A stretch of 23,478 nucleotides of DNA from Bacteroidia bacterium (GTDB lineage: Bacteria > Bacteroidota > Bacteroidia > NS11-12g > UBA9320). This document shows, in pieces, positions 9,262 to 16,456 of this stretch. Position 1 is the stretch's first letter. Every line of letters begins with the position of its first letter. The notes beneath the pieces were generated by a model. The model was not told the origin of the DNA. It saw nothing but the letters and a program-made list of their open reading frames with translations, and did no database searches. The stretch lies in contig JABDQY010000025.1 of NCBI GenBank assembly GCA_013042025.1, forward strand, positions 1 to 23,478. Reading direction: 5' to 3'. Both the position numbers and the translations under genes were made by a program.

Positions 9262-10922
9262 ACTACAGTTAGGGTTAAACTAGGGATCATTATCTCAACA
9301 CCTCTGGATGAAAGTGTTCTTATGTTGCTAAAAATTAGAATATCTCCTTTTTTGGCTCTTTTGAATGCTCCTAGAATTAAATTATTGAAAGAAGATCCTA
9401 CATTCTTAACGGGTTTATTTACCGAATTGAAATCATTGTAAATTAGCATGAAATCGAAGTCTGCTATATATACATCCTCATCAACTAAGTATTCGTCAGT
9501 TATCAGCGACATGCTTTCTAATTGACTAAGATTTGCTTCCTTGATTATTGCACCACTCTTCAACCCATTTATTGTTGGAGTAGGAGGGTGTAGTTCTCGA
9601 ATGACGAACGATTTTTCTGCAACCTTGATTTTACCATATGGCATGTCCGCGTATATCTTTACCTGAGTTATGCCGCGTTTAAATACACGTGCATAAAAGA
9701 TTTCACCTTTCTTTATTACCTGACCGTCAGTTATTTCTGCGATAAGATTATCGTCTTCATCAAATTCAGATGTCTTTATGTTCAATGGGTTATCTAATCC
9801 AATATACAAAGTTGAAAGTCTTGTGTTTTGAATAATTGGGTCCGCATCAATTACAGTAATGTTCTTAGTTGATGTTTTAGTACCATTGTTAAAAGTAAAT
9901 TTATATCGACCCTTGCTAGAAGGAAAGAAGTAAAATGGTCCTGGTTTTGATAATCCGAAGTATTGAATACCGTCATCAGAGCTAACCGTAATTCTCATGT
10001 TCTTAGTCCCTGAGGTATCGAAATGGGCAAAGTATTGAATTGCTTTCCCCATTGGATGTATGGTGTCTGTTAGCGATTCAATAAAATAACGCGTTTTCTT
10101 AAAGTTAGAGCGTTGAATCTCTTGTTTTAGATATCCTCCAGGATCAATTTTTTCAAAAAATTCTGAAATTGAAGAAGAACCATACAAGTCAGATATCGAC
10201 TCTCCTTCTACAATTTTAAGATTATCGAAAGGTAGAATGGTTGCATTTTCAACAAGAACTTGTTTTAGTAGGTTTTGATGGGCGTAGACTTTAATTCTTT
10301 CGACCCTACTTTTAAAATGAGATAAATTAAGAATAGAAACATTTAATGGTGTTTTGTCAAAGTAAAATTTATTGGCTTCAATATAATCTCCCTCACTATT
10401 GAGTTCGTATTTTGGAAGCGGAAGTATGGAGTGGATATGTTCCACTTCTTTTGGTATTAGATATTCAGATATTGTTTTTTTGAAAGCTTCTAATTTATTA
10501 AACAAGCTATCTGCTTTTAAATCATAGATCATTAATTCATTGCTGGTAAATTCTTTCCTACCATTTTTAAAGAATCCATAAGGATTCATTTTATCAATGT
10601 TGATTAAATCAAGTTTTAGACTATCTATGTATTCCGTCGTATTCTTTGTAATATATTCAATCTCCTGCAATTGTTGTCTGGTTGAATTCAACAGGTCAGG
10701 GTCATTCCTTAGTAAGTGCAGATAATAGTTAACGCTATTAACGTTTAGTTGATTTATTTCGTTAGAAATAAGATCAAGTGATTTGTTGGTATGATGTGCA
10801 GAGTCAACAAAATCAGATGGTATAAACGAAAAAATGAGTATTAAAAAAATAAGATAGAAAAGGTTGATAGCCTTTTGTCTAAGGCTTCCATTTGATTCAA
10901 AATATGTTTTGTTATTACTCAA
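9258..10922 (-). CDS. gldM: GldM-like periplasmic shaft protein of a proton-driven motor (paralogue)
   Basis: In the type IX secretion/gliding motor, a GldM dimer threads a GldL pentamer and reaches across the periplasm to outer membrane partners. This 554-residue protein keeps the GldM plan: a short cytoplasmic end with RQKAINLFYL (15-24), one membrane helix (about 17-34), a helical D1 domain (about 38-235), and three beta domains. Family marks are TLYIGLDNPLNI (371-382) at the start of D3, FVIRELHPPTPTINGLKSG (439-457) opening D4, and a final GDILIFSNIR...PSLTLTVV. Arg15 sits where canonical GldM has its motor arginine (Arg9 in Flavobacterium johnsoniae). The start is TTG 10922; no ATG or GTG exists between the upstream in-frame stop and the membrane helix. 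It follows the GldL-like gene by 14 bases and overlaps the barrel gene. No gldK or gldN is adjacent, so it is probably a paralogue of the main secretion motor. Confidence 0.85.
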   Translation of the reverse strand: MSNNKTYFESNGSLRQKAINLFYLIFLILIFSFIPSDFVDSAHHTNKSLDLISNEINQLNVNSVNYYLHLLRNDPDLLNSTRQQLQEIEYITKNTTEYIDSLKLDLINIDKMNPYGFFKNGRKEFTSNELMIYDLKADSLFNKLEAFKKTISEYLIPKEVEHIHSILPLPKYELNSEGDYIEANKFYFDKTPLNVSILNLSHFKSRVERIKVYAHQNLLKQVLVENATILPFDNLKIVEGESISDLYGSSSISEFFEKIDPGGYLKQEIQRSNFKKTRYFIESLTDTIHPMGKAIQYFAHFDTSGTKNMRITVSSDDGIQYFGLSKPGPFYFFPSSKGRYKFTFNNGTKTSTKNITVIDADPIIQNTRLSTLYIGLDNPLNIKTSEFDEDDNLIAEITDGQVIKKGEIFYARVFKRGITQVKIYADMPYGKIKVAEKSFVIRELHPPTPTINGLKSGAIIKEANLSQLESMSLITDEYLVDEDVYIADFDFMLIYNDFNSVNKPVKNVGSSFNNLILGAFKRAKKGDILIFSNIRTLSSRGVEIMIPSLTLTVV

Positions 10923-10936
10923 ATGCTCTAAGGGTT

Positions 10937-11452
10937 TTACTTGTTTTTTTGATAGTTGAAATTATCGAATTCTTTAAGTCTGTTGTTTGCGTGAGAGATT
11001 TTATCTCTTAAATTGTCTATTTCTGTTTGATATTTTTGGGTACTTTCGGTAACAGACTCATAATTCTTTTCCATCATTTCAACAGAGTTGGTAAGTTTTT
11101 TGGTTGCATTATTCAGCTCGGTAACGGAGTTGTTAAGAGTTGATATAGTTTCCATTATTTTCAAAACTTGCTGTTGTTGGGTGCCTTCAGCAATACCTTG
11201 AGACATTAATAATTCATTCTCTTCATCAGTATCCAATTGAGGAAATACTTTTTCCCAATCATAATTTTTACTACCGCTTCCCCAATCAAAAGCTGAGATT
11301 AAAAAAACTACAGCTTCAACAAGGATACCTATAACAAAAATTTTGTCTGCATGTCTCCATCCCAAAAACTTAAACATGGCTGCAACTAAAATTATTGTTG
11401 CACCCAATCCGTAGAAGAAATTGAGATAGTTAAATTGTTTATCTTTAGCCAT
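10937..11452 (-). CDS. gldL: GldL-like proton-channel/stator protein (paralogue)
   Basis: GldL forms the inner-membrane pentamer that converts proton flow into movement of GldM. From ATG 11452 the protein has 171 residues: two membrane helices (about 12-27 and 36-54) and a cytoplasmic tail with a long coiled coil (about 95-165). Marks shared with GldL are FFYGLGATIILVAAMFKFLG (Tyr14, Lys28) and, in helix 2, ILVEAVVFLISAF with Glu46, which aligns with the proton-carrying Glu49 of F. johnsoniae GldL. From this ATG, Tyr14 and Lys28 fall within one residue of their GldL counterparts, which is why I prefer it to the in-frame GTG at 11491 or TTG at 11479. However, a perfect Shine-Dalgarno match lies at 11489-11498, so the start is not settled. 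First gene of a unit with the GldM-like and barrel genes. Confidence 0.85.
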   Translation of the reverse strand: MAKDKQFNYLNFFYGLGATIILVAAMFKFLGWRHADKIFVIGILVEAVVFLISAFDWGSGSKNYDWEKVFPQLDTDEENELLMSQGIAEGTQQQQVLKIMETISTLNNSVTELNNATKKLTNSVEMMEKNYESVTESTQKYQTEIDNLRDKISHANNRLKEFDNFNYQKNK

Positions 11453-11488
11453 ACGTTTAAATTCATTGTAATTGAACAAATGATGTGC

Positions 11489-11498
11489 CACCTCCTTT
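11489..11498 (-). promoter_or_regulatory. Perfect Shine-Dalgarno match ahead of the GldL-like gene, oddly spaced
   Basis: On the minus strand this is AAAGGAGGTG, a full match to the 16S rRNA 3' end. That is unusual for Bacteroidota, which generally do not rely on this pairing. The in-frame GTG overlaps the motif itself (no spacing), TTG 11479 is about 11 bases after GGAGG, and ATG 11452 is nearly 40 bases away. Either the TTG is used, or the motif has another role in the leader. Confidence 0.5.
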
Positions 11499-11517
11499 AT
11501 AACTTGTTGATTAATGA

Positions 11518-11552
11518 ATATTGGTTGTTAAATGCAATTTAACAACCAATAT
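11518..11552. repeat. Perfect 16-base inverted repeat with 3-base loop
   Basis: The arms ATATTGGTTGTTAAAT (11518-11533) and its exact complement (11537-11552) flank a 3-base loop. It lies 103 bases after the pruA stop and 65 bases before the preferred GldL-like start. It could end the pruA transcript, but the stem is AT-rich and no T-run follows on the minus strand. It could equally be an operator or a leader hairpin for the motor operon. Confidence 0.6.
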
Positions 11553-11655
11553 ATCAGACAGTTACAATCAATTCTATACAAGATGATGTTTTCTCTAGTG
11601 CGGCAAGAAGAACTCCAAGAAATTCCCAAAATGGAACTAGTGTCCCAAAAATGGA

Positions 11656-13281
11656 TTAACTATGGAATGGGTATTCGTACGAGCTTGGAGGAACAAAGTT
11701 CTCCTTAATGGTACGCATTGAAGTCCAACGCATTAGGTTTGCTTTTGCTCCTGCTTTGTCATTTGTCCCACTTCCTCTCGCTCCTCCAAATGGTTGTTGT
11801 CCTACAACAGCTCCTGTTGGTTTGTCGTTTACATAGAAGTTACCTGCAGCGTTTCGAAGTATGTTCAGTGCAGTATTGATGTCATTTCTGTCTTGAGCGA
11901 AAATCGCACCTGTAAGTGCATATTCTGAAGTTTGATCAAGAATATGGAGCGTCTCTTCATACTTGTCATCATCATATACAAAAATGGTTAGAACAGGACC
12001 AAATATTTCCTCACACATAGTGGTATATTTTGCATCGCTAGTCTCAATTACTGTAGGGCGAATGAAATAACCAGATTCGTCGCTGTGCTCTCCTCCTGCA
12101 ATTACTTCTGCATCGGAATCCGTTTTTGCAGTTTCAATGTAATTAGAAATTTTGTCGTAAGCTCTTTTATCAATTACTGCATTTATGAAGTTTGAGAAAT
12201 CTTCCGTAGGTCCCATTTTCAATGAATTTACAGTCTCCACTAATTTTGGTTTTAACTCTGTCCACATACTTTTCGGAATGTAAGCTCGTGAAGCAGCAGA
12301 ACACTTTTGTCCTTGAAATTCAAATGACCCACGCACTAAAGCAGTGTTGATTACATCTACATCTGCACTTTTATGAACCATTACAAAGTCCTTACCACCT
12401 GTTTCCCCAACAATTCTTGGGTAGCTTCTATATTTATCAATATTGTTACCAATGGTTTTCCAAATATGTCTAAAAACCCCAGTACTTCCTGTAAAATGAA
12501 TTCCAGCAAAATCGCGATGATTGAAGATGACATCACCTGTAGTAGGTCCATCAACGTAAACAATATTGATAACACCATCCGGCAATCCAGCTTCCTTGTA
12601 CAATTCCATGATTACTTGAGCACTATAGATTTGAGTTTCAGCTGGTTTCCAAACAACCGTGTTTCCCATCATTGCAGGACTGGCACATAAATTGGCCGCA
12701 ATACTGGTAAAGTTGAATGGTGATAATGCAAAAACAAATCCTTCTAGCGGTCTGTATTCCAATTGGTTCCATACACCTGGCGAATTTTCAGGCGGTTGCT
12801 CTGCATATATTTGACTGATGTATTGAATATTGAATTTGAAAAAATCTATCATTTCGCACGCCGCATCTATTTCGGCTTGCATCGCATTTTTTGATTGAGC
12901 TAACATCGTTGCAGCATTCATCCTATCTCTGTATGGTCCAGCAAGTAAGTCTGCTGCTTTTAAGAATATTGCAGCCCTACTTTCCCATGGCATGTTCGCC
13001 CAACTTTCTTTTGCAGCAAGAGCTGCTTCTATGGCTTGTTCAACGTGCTCTGATCCACCCTTGTTATAGGTACCTAAATTGTGTTTGATATCATGCGGAG
13101 GGTGCATTGTTATTTTAACATCAGTATAAACTTCTTTACCTCCAATGTACATTGGAATGTCAACAGTTTCACTTCTAAGTTCCTGTAATTTATTTTTTAG
13201 ATTTTGAGTCTCTACCGTGTTAGGAGCGTAAGCCCTAACTGCTTCGTTTGTAGGTTTTGGGATGGTAACTATTCCGTTCAT
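11656..13281 (-). CDS. pruA: 1-pyrroline-5-carboxylate (glutamate semialdehyde) dehydrogenase
   Basis: NAD-dependent oxidation of glutamate gamma-semialdehyde to glutamate, the second step of proline breakdown. The 541-residue protein is a full-length aldehyde dehydrogenase: SPFNF with the oxyanion Asn190, the cofactor-site FTGSTGVFRHIW (263-274), VGETGGKDF with catalytic Glu293, FQGQKCSAASRAY with nucleophile Cys327, and EEIFGPVL near residue 424. The QGQKCSA and GETGGKDF forms and the length are those of the P5C dehydrogenase branch. The start is ATG 13281, overlapping the stop of the upstream pseudouridine synthase gene as ATGA, so translation is probably coupled. No proline dehydrogenase gene lies in the window. 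Confidence 0.93.
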   Translation of the reverse strand: MNGIVTIPKPTNEAVRAYAPNTVETQNLKNKLQELRSETVDIPMYIGGKEVYTDVKITMHPPHDIKHNLGTYNKGGSEHVEQAIEAALAAKESWANMPWESRAAIFLKAADLLAGPYRDRMNAATMLAQSKNAMQAEIDAACEMIDFFKFNIQYISQIYAEQPPENSPGVWNQLEYRPLEGFVFALSPFNFTSIAANLCASPAMMGNTVVWKPAETQIYSAQVIMELYKEAGLPDGVINIVYVDGPTTGDVIFNHRDFAGIHFTGSTGVFRHIWKTIGNNIDKYRSYPRIVGETGGKDFVMVHKSADVDVINTALVRGSFEFQGQKCSAASRAYIPKSMWTELKPKLVETVNSLKMGPTEDFSNFINAVIDKRAYDKISNYIETAKTDSDAEVIAGGEHSDESGYFIRPTVIETSDAKYTTMCEEIFGPVLTIFVYDDDKYEETLHILDQTSEYALTGAIFAQDRNDINTALNILRNAAGNFYVNDKPTGAVVGQQPFGGARGSGTNDKAGAKANLMRWTSMRTIKENFVPPSSYEYPFHS

Positions 13282-13976
13282 TTTTTCAATAAATTTTGTT
13301 CTATGTCTTTAAAAAATTTCCAATTTCCGAAGTTCGGCATTGGTGCGTGCAAATTTAATTTTTCTTTGGTAACAGGGTGGTAAAATGACAATCCTAATGC
13401 ATGAAGATATATACTCATATCTTTTGTGGGTTTGGTTTGTCCGTATTTTACATCTCCTACAATACCCGTGAAGGTCCTAGCCAGTTGCACTCTAATCTGG
13501 TGAGGTCTTCCAGTAACCGGTTTTACTTTTAGAAGAAAACAGTGATTCGCAGTATTGATGAATTCATAACTTAACTCAGCACGTTTACTGTCTTTCACTT
13601 CTTCGTGGTAAAGTTTTGTTTTGTTCTGTTTGGTATCTTTTTTTAACCAATGAATCAATGTCCCTGCCATTGGTTGTGGCTTTTTTCGTATTAAAGCCGC
13701 ATACGTCTTTTCAATTTTTCGTTCTTTGAATTGAGCATTCATTCGAACTAAAGCTTTACTGGTTCTAGCAAAAAGTACAATGCCTGTAACAGCGGTATCT
13801 AATCGATGAATACATCCTAAAAATACTGCACCTGGTTTGTGGTACTTTACTTTTATATATTCCTTAACCTTTTCCTCCAATGAAGGCAGACCATGTTCAT
13901 TTTCTTGAACTACTAAGCCTGCTGGTTTATTAACGGCAATAAGGTGGTTGTCTTCGTATAATACTTCTATAGACAT
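13278..13976 (-). CDS. RluA-family RNA pseudouridine synthase
   Basis: Converts uridine to pseudouridine in rRNA or tRNA. From ATG 13976 the protein has 232 residues with NKPAGLVVQ (16-24), the catalytic HRLDTAVTG (57-65, Asp60) and RPHQIRVQLA (157-166), the standard RluA-family order. It has no S4 RNA-binding domain at its N-terminus, like RluA, RluC-minimal or TruC types, so the target site cannot be assigned. A TTG four codons upstream (13988) is less likely because the domain begins directly at Met of the ATG. The gene overlaps pruA by four bases. Confidence 0.9.
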   Translation of the reverse strand: MSIEVLYEDNHLIAVNKPAGLVVQENEHGLPSLEEKVKEYIKVKYHKPGAVFLGCIHRLDTAVTGIVLFARTSKALVRMNAQFKERKIEKTYAALIRKKPQPMAGTLIHWLKKDTKQNKTKLYHEEVKDSKRAELSYEFINTANHCFLLKVKPVTGRPHQIRVQLARTFTGIVGDVKYGQTKPTKDMSIYLHALGLSFYHPVTKEKLNLHAPMPNFGNWKFFKDIEQNLLKK

Positions 13977-13985
13977 TTGCGAGTG

Positions 13986-13993
13986 CAAAGGTA
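13986..13993 (-). promoter_or_regulatory. Candidate -7 element for the pseudouridine synthase-pruA operon
   Basis: The minus strand reads TACCTTTG, matching TAnnTTTG, only nine bases before the ATG at 13976. A TTG in the -33 area lies 25 bases away, longer than usual. If used, the mRNA leader would be a few bases. Confidence 0.35.
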
Positions 13994-14056
13994 GTTTTTA
14001 GTTTACAGTAAAACCTTACAAACTCGAAAGAAATTAGATGCCTTTAAACCATAGAA

Positions 14057-14626
14057 TTACATGTCGTATTTGCCAATGTTCAACGAACAGTCGAGGGTAT
14101 CTTTTCCGTTCGTAATTTTAACAAAACCATCAAGTTCTACACGATATAAATATTCGTCACCTGGATCAAGTCCTCCAGAAAAATTTCTTTCAAGAATAGA
14201 TCCATTGTCAATATGTCGATAAGAACCAATGCCACTTTTATTTGGGAAGAAAGTCAATTCTGATCTTATTTCATCGTATCCTGCTTGGTAAGTGAATCCG
14301 CCTTGAGTTCTGTCATAGTCTCCTACAAGTCTTACTATTAACTCAGAAGTGTCATTTAAATTTAAAGAATATGTTCGACCTGGTTCATCAAAACCACCCA
14401 CAAAGTAAGTGAAGGTATCTGCTGTGTATTTTTCTTCATATGTCAAATTATTTGCACTGTCTCTTTTACTCATTGTAACATTAATTACAAACTCCTTGAA
14501 ACTACCGTCTTCATTCTGTTCTGGGGAAGTTACTGAATCAGCACATCCAGATCCAATTAAAAGTGATAAGGTAGCAAGAATTAGAAAAAAAGCACTAGTT
14601 GCTTTTGACCGTTTAATTTTTTTCAT
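14057..14626 (-). CDS. Small predicted lipoprotein of unknown function
   Basis: A 189-residue protein that I do not recognise. It has a basic start (MKKIKRSK), a hydrophobic stretch (11-24) and a lipobox-like GSGC with Cys28, followed by AD, indicating a lipid-anchored envelope protein. The mature part (about 40-189) is rich in beta-strand patterns and in Asp, Thr and Tyr, with no catalytic motif that I can see; it may be a compact beta-sandwich. The start is ATG 14626. It follows nth by 46 bases on the same strand, where a weak promoter-like GAAATATA (minus-strand core TATATTTC, one mismatch) is seen near 14655, so it may be expressed on its own or with nth. Confidence 0.75.
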   Translation of the reverse strand: MKKIKRSKATSAFFLILATLSLLIGSGCADSVTSPEQNEDGSFKEFVINVTMSKRDSANNLTYEEKYTADTFTYFVGGFDEPGRTYSLNLNDTSELIVRLVGDYDRTQGGFTYQAGYDEIRSELTFFPNKSGIGSYRHIDNGSILERNFSGGLDPGDEYLYRVELDGFVKITNGKDTLDCSLNIGKYDM

Positions 14627-14672
14627 ATTGTTTTTTTGAGGGTTTTAAATCGGGGAAATATAAACTTTCATA

Positions 14673-15305
14673 CTAAAATAGACTGGCTCTTCCAAAATCT
14701 TTGCAAATCGGACATTTATTAGGATCATGTCCTCTAGCCGGACAATATTTCCTACCAAAATATATAATCTGCAAGTGCACCTTATTCCATTTGCTTTTGG
14801 GAATACATGCTTTTAAATCTTTTTCTGTCTTGTCAACATTCTTGCCAGTACTTAATTTCCATCGATATGCCAATCTATGAATATGAGTATCAACAGGAAA
14901 AGCAGGGACTCCAAATGCTTGGCTCATAACCACACTTGCTGTTTTATGTCCAACAGCAGGGAGTTCTTCTAGATCTTTGAAATTCTGCGGAACTTTGCCG
15001 TTGTGTTTATCTATTAAAATGTGACTTAATCCGTAAATACCTTTGCTTTTCATAGGAGAAAGTCCACATGGACGTATGATTTCTTTAATTTCTTCTACCG
15101 ACATTTTGATCATATCATAAGGATTGTCAGCTTTTGCAAATAGGATTGGAGTTATTTTATTTACCCGTTCATCTGTGCATTGTGCCGATAATAAAACAGC
15201 TACAAGAAGCGTATACGGGTCTTTATGCTCTAAAGGTATTGGTACGGTTGGAAACTCACGGTCCAAAATATTTACAATCTTTTCAGCTCTTTCTTTTTTT
15301 GTCAT
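14673..15305 (-). CDS. nth: Endonuclease III (DNA glycosylase/AP lyase) with altered Fe-S motif
   Basis: Base-excision repair enzyme removing oxidised pyrimidines and cutting the abasic site. At 210 residues it equals the family length. Visible: AQCTDERVN (41-49), the helix-hairpin-helix LPAVGHKTASVV with catalytic Lys121, and VDTHIHRLAYRW with catalytic Asp139. The C-terminal iron-sulfur loop is odd: Cys188-X9-Cys198-X2-Cys201 and no fourth cysteine, against the classical C-X6-C-X2-C-X5-C. The protein ends nine residues later. Catalytic residues are intact, so activity is expected. The start is ATG 15305, overlapping the lplA stop as ATGA. Confidence 0.92.
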   Translation of the reverse strand: MTKKERAEKIVNILDREFPTVPIPLEHKDPYTLLVAVLLSAQCTDERVNKITPILFAKADNPYDMIKMSVEEIKEIIRPCGLSPMKSKGIYGLSHILIDKHNGKVPQNFKDLEELPAVGHKTASVVMSQAFGVPAFPVDTHIHRLAYRWKLSTGKNVDKTEKDLKACIPKSKWNKVHLQIIYFGRKYCPARGHDPNKCPICKDFGRASLF

Positions 15306-16150
15306 TTTATTACCTCATCACTTCGTAATCCAATCATTGCAGCATTCTCACATTCAATAACCTTTCCCTTTCTTATTTTAAAATTAACTCCATTTTCATT
15401 CGTAAATACAAATTGTGGAGTATGTCCAAAAGTCCAATCCCATTGAGAATACTTTTCTAGTGCTAAAGTACTCACCTCACTTATTAGCTTAGGATCAATT
15501 ATCGATTTGCTTTCCACCTCTATTACATTGGTAATTTGTGATATTAATTGAGTTAAGAACGCTTCGGTATCTCCTAAATCACCTTCTGATCGTATATTCT
15601 TAACAGGACTTCTAACGGAGTTAACCGCATGCGTTTTTATCTGAATCGGTTCGGGTTTAATGTTTTTACTCAGTTGTTCAATATTCGAATCGTAGAGTAG
15701 AGTGCCATGATGAATAATTCGTTTCTTTGAATTGTTGACATGCTCTGCGTTTCCTGAAATTTTATATTCACCTATAAAAATATCATTTCTTGGTGAGATA
15801 TGATTTTCAACATTCAAGTTTCTAAGAGCTTGACTAATTGGTTCAATATGCTCTCTAAAATTCACAAAATCTTCTTCTTTATTTCGAATAAAAGAGAAAT
15901 TGATATTTCCTAAATCGTGATAAACTGTTCCTCCACCACTTAGTCTTCTTGCGACCTCAATGTTGTTCGTTTTAGCGGAAGTGAGGTTAACTTCTTTCCA
16001 AGGGTTTTGATGTTTCCCAATCACCACTGCATTTGTATTGATGTAAAAAAGTAAGATGTCCTCTTTTAGAGAAGTCACTAAATACTCTTCCAATGCTAGA
16101 TTTAATGCTACCGAATTTGAATTTGAAATTTTTATTTGAATTTTTTTCAA
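15302..16150 (-). CDS. lplA: Lipoate--protein ligase A
   Basis: Attaches free lipoate, through lipoyl-AMP, to the E2 subunits of 2-oxoacid dehydrogenases and the glycine cleavage H protein. The 282-residue protein shows RRLSGGGTVYHD (68-79), the nucleotide/lipoate loop, and GEYKISGNA with the catalytic Lys130, then HHGTLLYD (147-154). The tail (about 235-280) is shorter than the accessory domain of the 337-residue E. coli enzyme but contains a similar strand pattern. The start is TTG 16150; there is no in-frame ATG close to the conserved N-terminus. Its stop overlaps nth, so the two are cotranscribed. Distinguished from LipB by the GGG and KISG motifs. Confidence 0.88.
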   Translation of the reverse strand: MKKIQIKISNSNSVALNLALEEYLVTSLKEDILLFYINTNAVVIGKHQNPWKEVNLTSAKTNNIEVARRLSGGGTVYHDLGNINFSFIRNKEEDFVNFREHIEPISQALRNLNVENHISPRNDIFIGEYKISGNAEHVNNSKKRIIHHGTLLYDSNIEQLSKNIKPEPIQIKTHAVNSVRSPVKNIRSEGDLGDTEAFLTQLISQITNVIEVESKSIIDPKLISEVSTLALEKYSQWDWTFGHTPQFVFTNENGVNFKIRKGKVIECENAAMIGLRSDEVIK

Positions 16151-16183
16151 AACTTAATGCAAAGAAAATCAAATACTTAGGTA

Positions 16184-16212
16184 TTGAATTAAATAATTTT
16201 AAATATTTTTTG
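16184..16212 (+). promoter_or_regulatory. Candidate promoter for a plus-strand small RNA
   Basis: TTG at 16184-16186, a 17-base spacer and TATTTTTTG at 16204-16212 resemble the Bacteroidota -33/-7 layout with one extra T in the core. No coding gene follows within 240 bases, but structured sequence and a terminator do. Confidence 0.35.
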
Positions 16213-16218
16213 TGACCA

Positions 16219-16367
16219 TTTAAGTTACCTGCGTCTTATAGATGGGGGTTAAAGGATTCAGTCATCACGACAGAATCGCCGGGTTCCTCTCGAAAGGAAC
16301 CCGGAATTACTCGATAAGAGTATATTAGTTTCATATTAAGCCAAGCTGGGGAGCTTGGCTTTTTTTT
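16219..16367 (+). ncRNA. Candidate structured small RNA in the lplA/methyltransferase spacer
   Basis: The stretch has no reading frame of note but three consecutive stem-loops. Stem 1 pairs GATTCAGTC (16255-16263) with GACAGAATC (16269-16277), with one A-A mismatch. Stem 2 pairs CCGGGTTCCT (16279-16288) with AGGAACCCGG (16295-16304), a perfect 10-base stem. Stem 3 is an intrinsic terminator. The flanking genes are divergent, so a plus-strand terminator here has no other transcript to end. The GC content also rises well above the surroundings. The 5' end (about 16219) is inferred from the candidate promoter. I do not recognise a known RNA family. Confidence 0.45.
16338..16367 (+). terminator. 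Intrinsic terminator
   Basis: AAGCCAAGCT (16338-16347) pairs perfectly with AGCTTGGCTT (16352-16361) around a GGGG loop, and eight T residues run from 16360 to 16367. This is the clearest factor-independent terminator in the window, facing the plus strand and lying about 90 bases before the methyltransferase start. Confidence 0.85.
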
Positions 16368-16430
16368 ATGCGTCATTCAGATGTTTCATCAGTTGTGAAA
16401 AGGTATTTCCAATTTCCATCAATAATATTT

Positions 16431-16438
16431 TACATTTG
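16431..16438 (+). promoter_or_regulatory. Candidate -7 element for the methyltransferase gene
   Basis: TACATTTG matches TAnnTTTG 18 bases before the ATG at 16457; no good TTG is seen at the -33 distance. The core plus next two bases (TACATTTGAA) are identical to the dnaB site at 2735. Confidence 0.4.
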
Positions 16439-16456
16439 AATTTCGAATTCTTTTAA

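Noticed and set aside
11624..11655. Near-duplicate TCCCAAAATGGA / TCCCAAAAATGGA just after pruA
   Set aside because: Two short copies only, no further unit or structure; probably a small local duplication.
11583..11708. 41-codon plus-strand frame starting ATG ATG, antisense to the pruA 3' end
   Set aside because: Short, no recognisable features, and two thirds lie in spacer and antisense sequence; likely chance.
12373..12690. 105-codon plus-strand frame inside pruA
   Set aside because: Antisense shadow of a clearly conserved dehydrogenase reading frame.
16255..16305. Possible tRNA-like sequence (GGGTTC with stems)
   Set aside because: No acceptor stem, anticodon arm or CCA arrangement; the GGGTTC is part of a simple 10-base hairpin.
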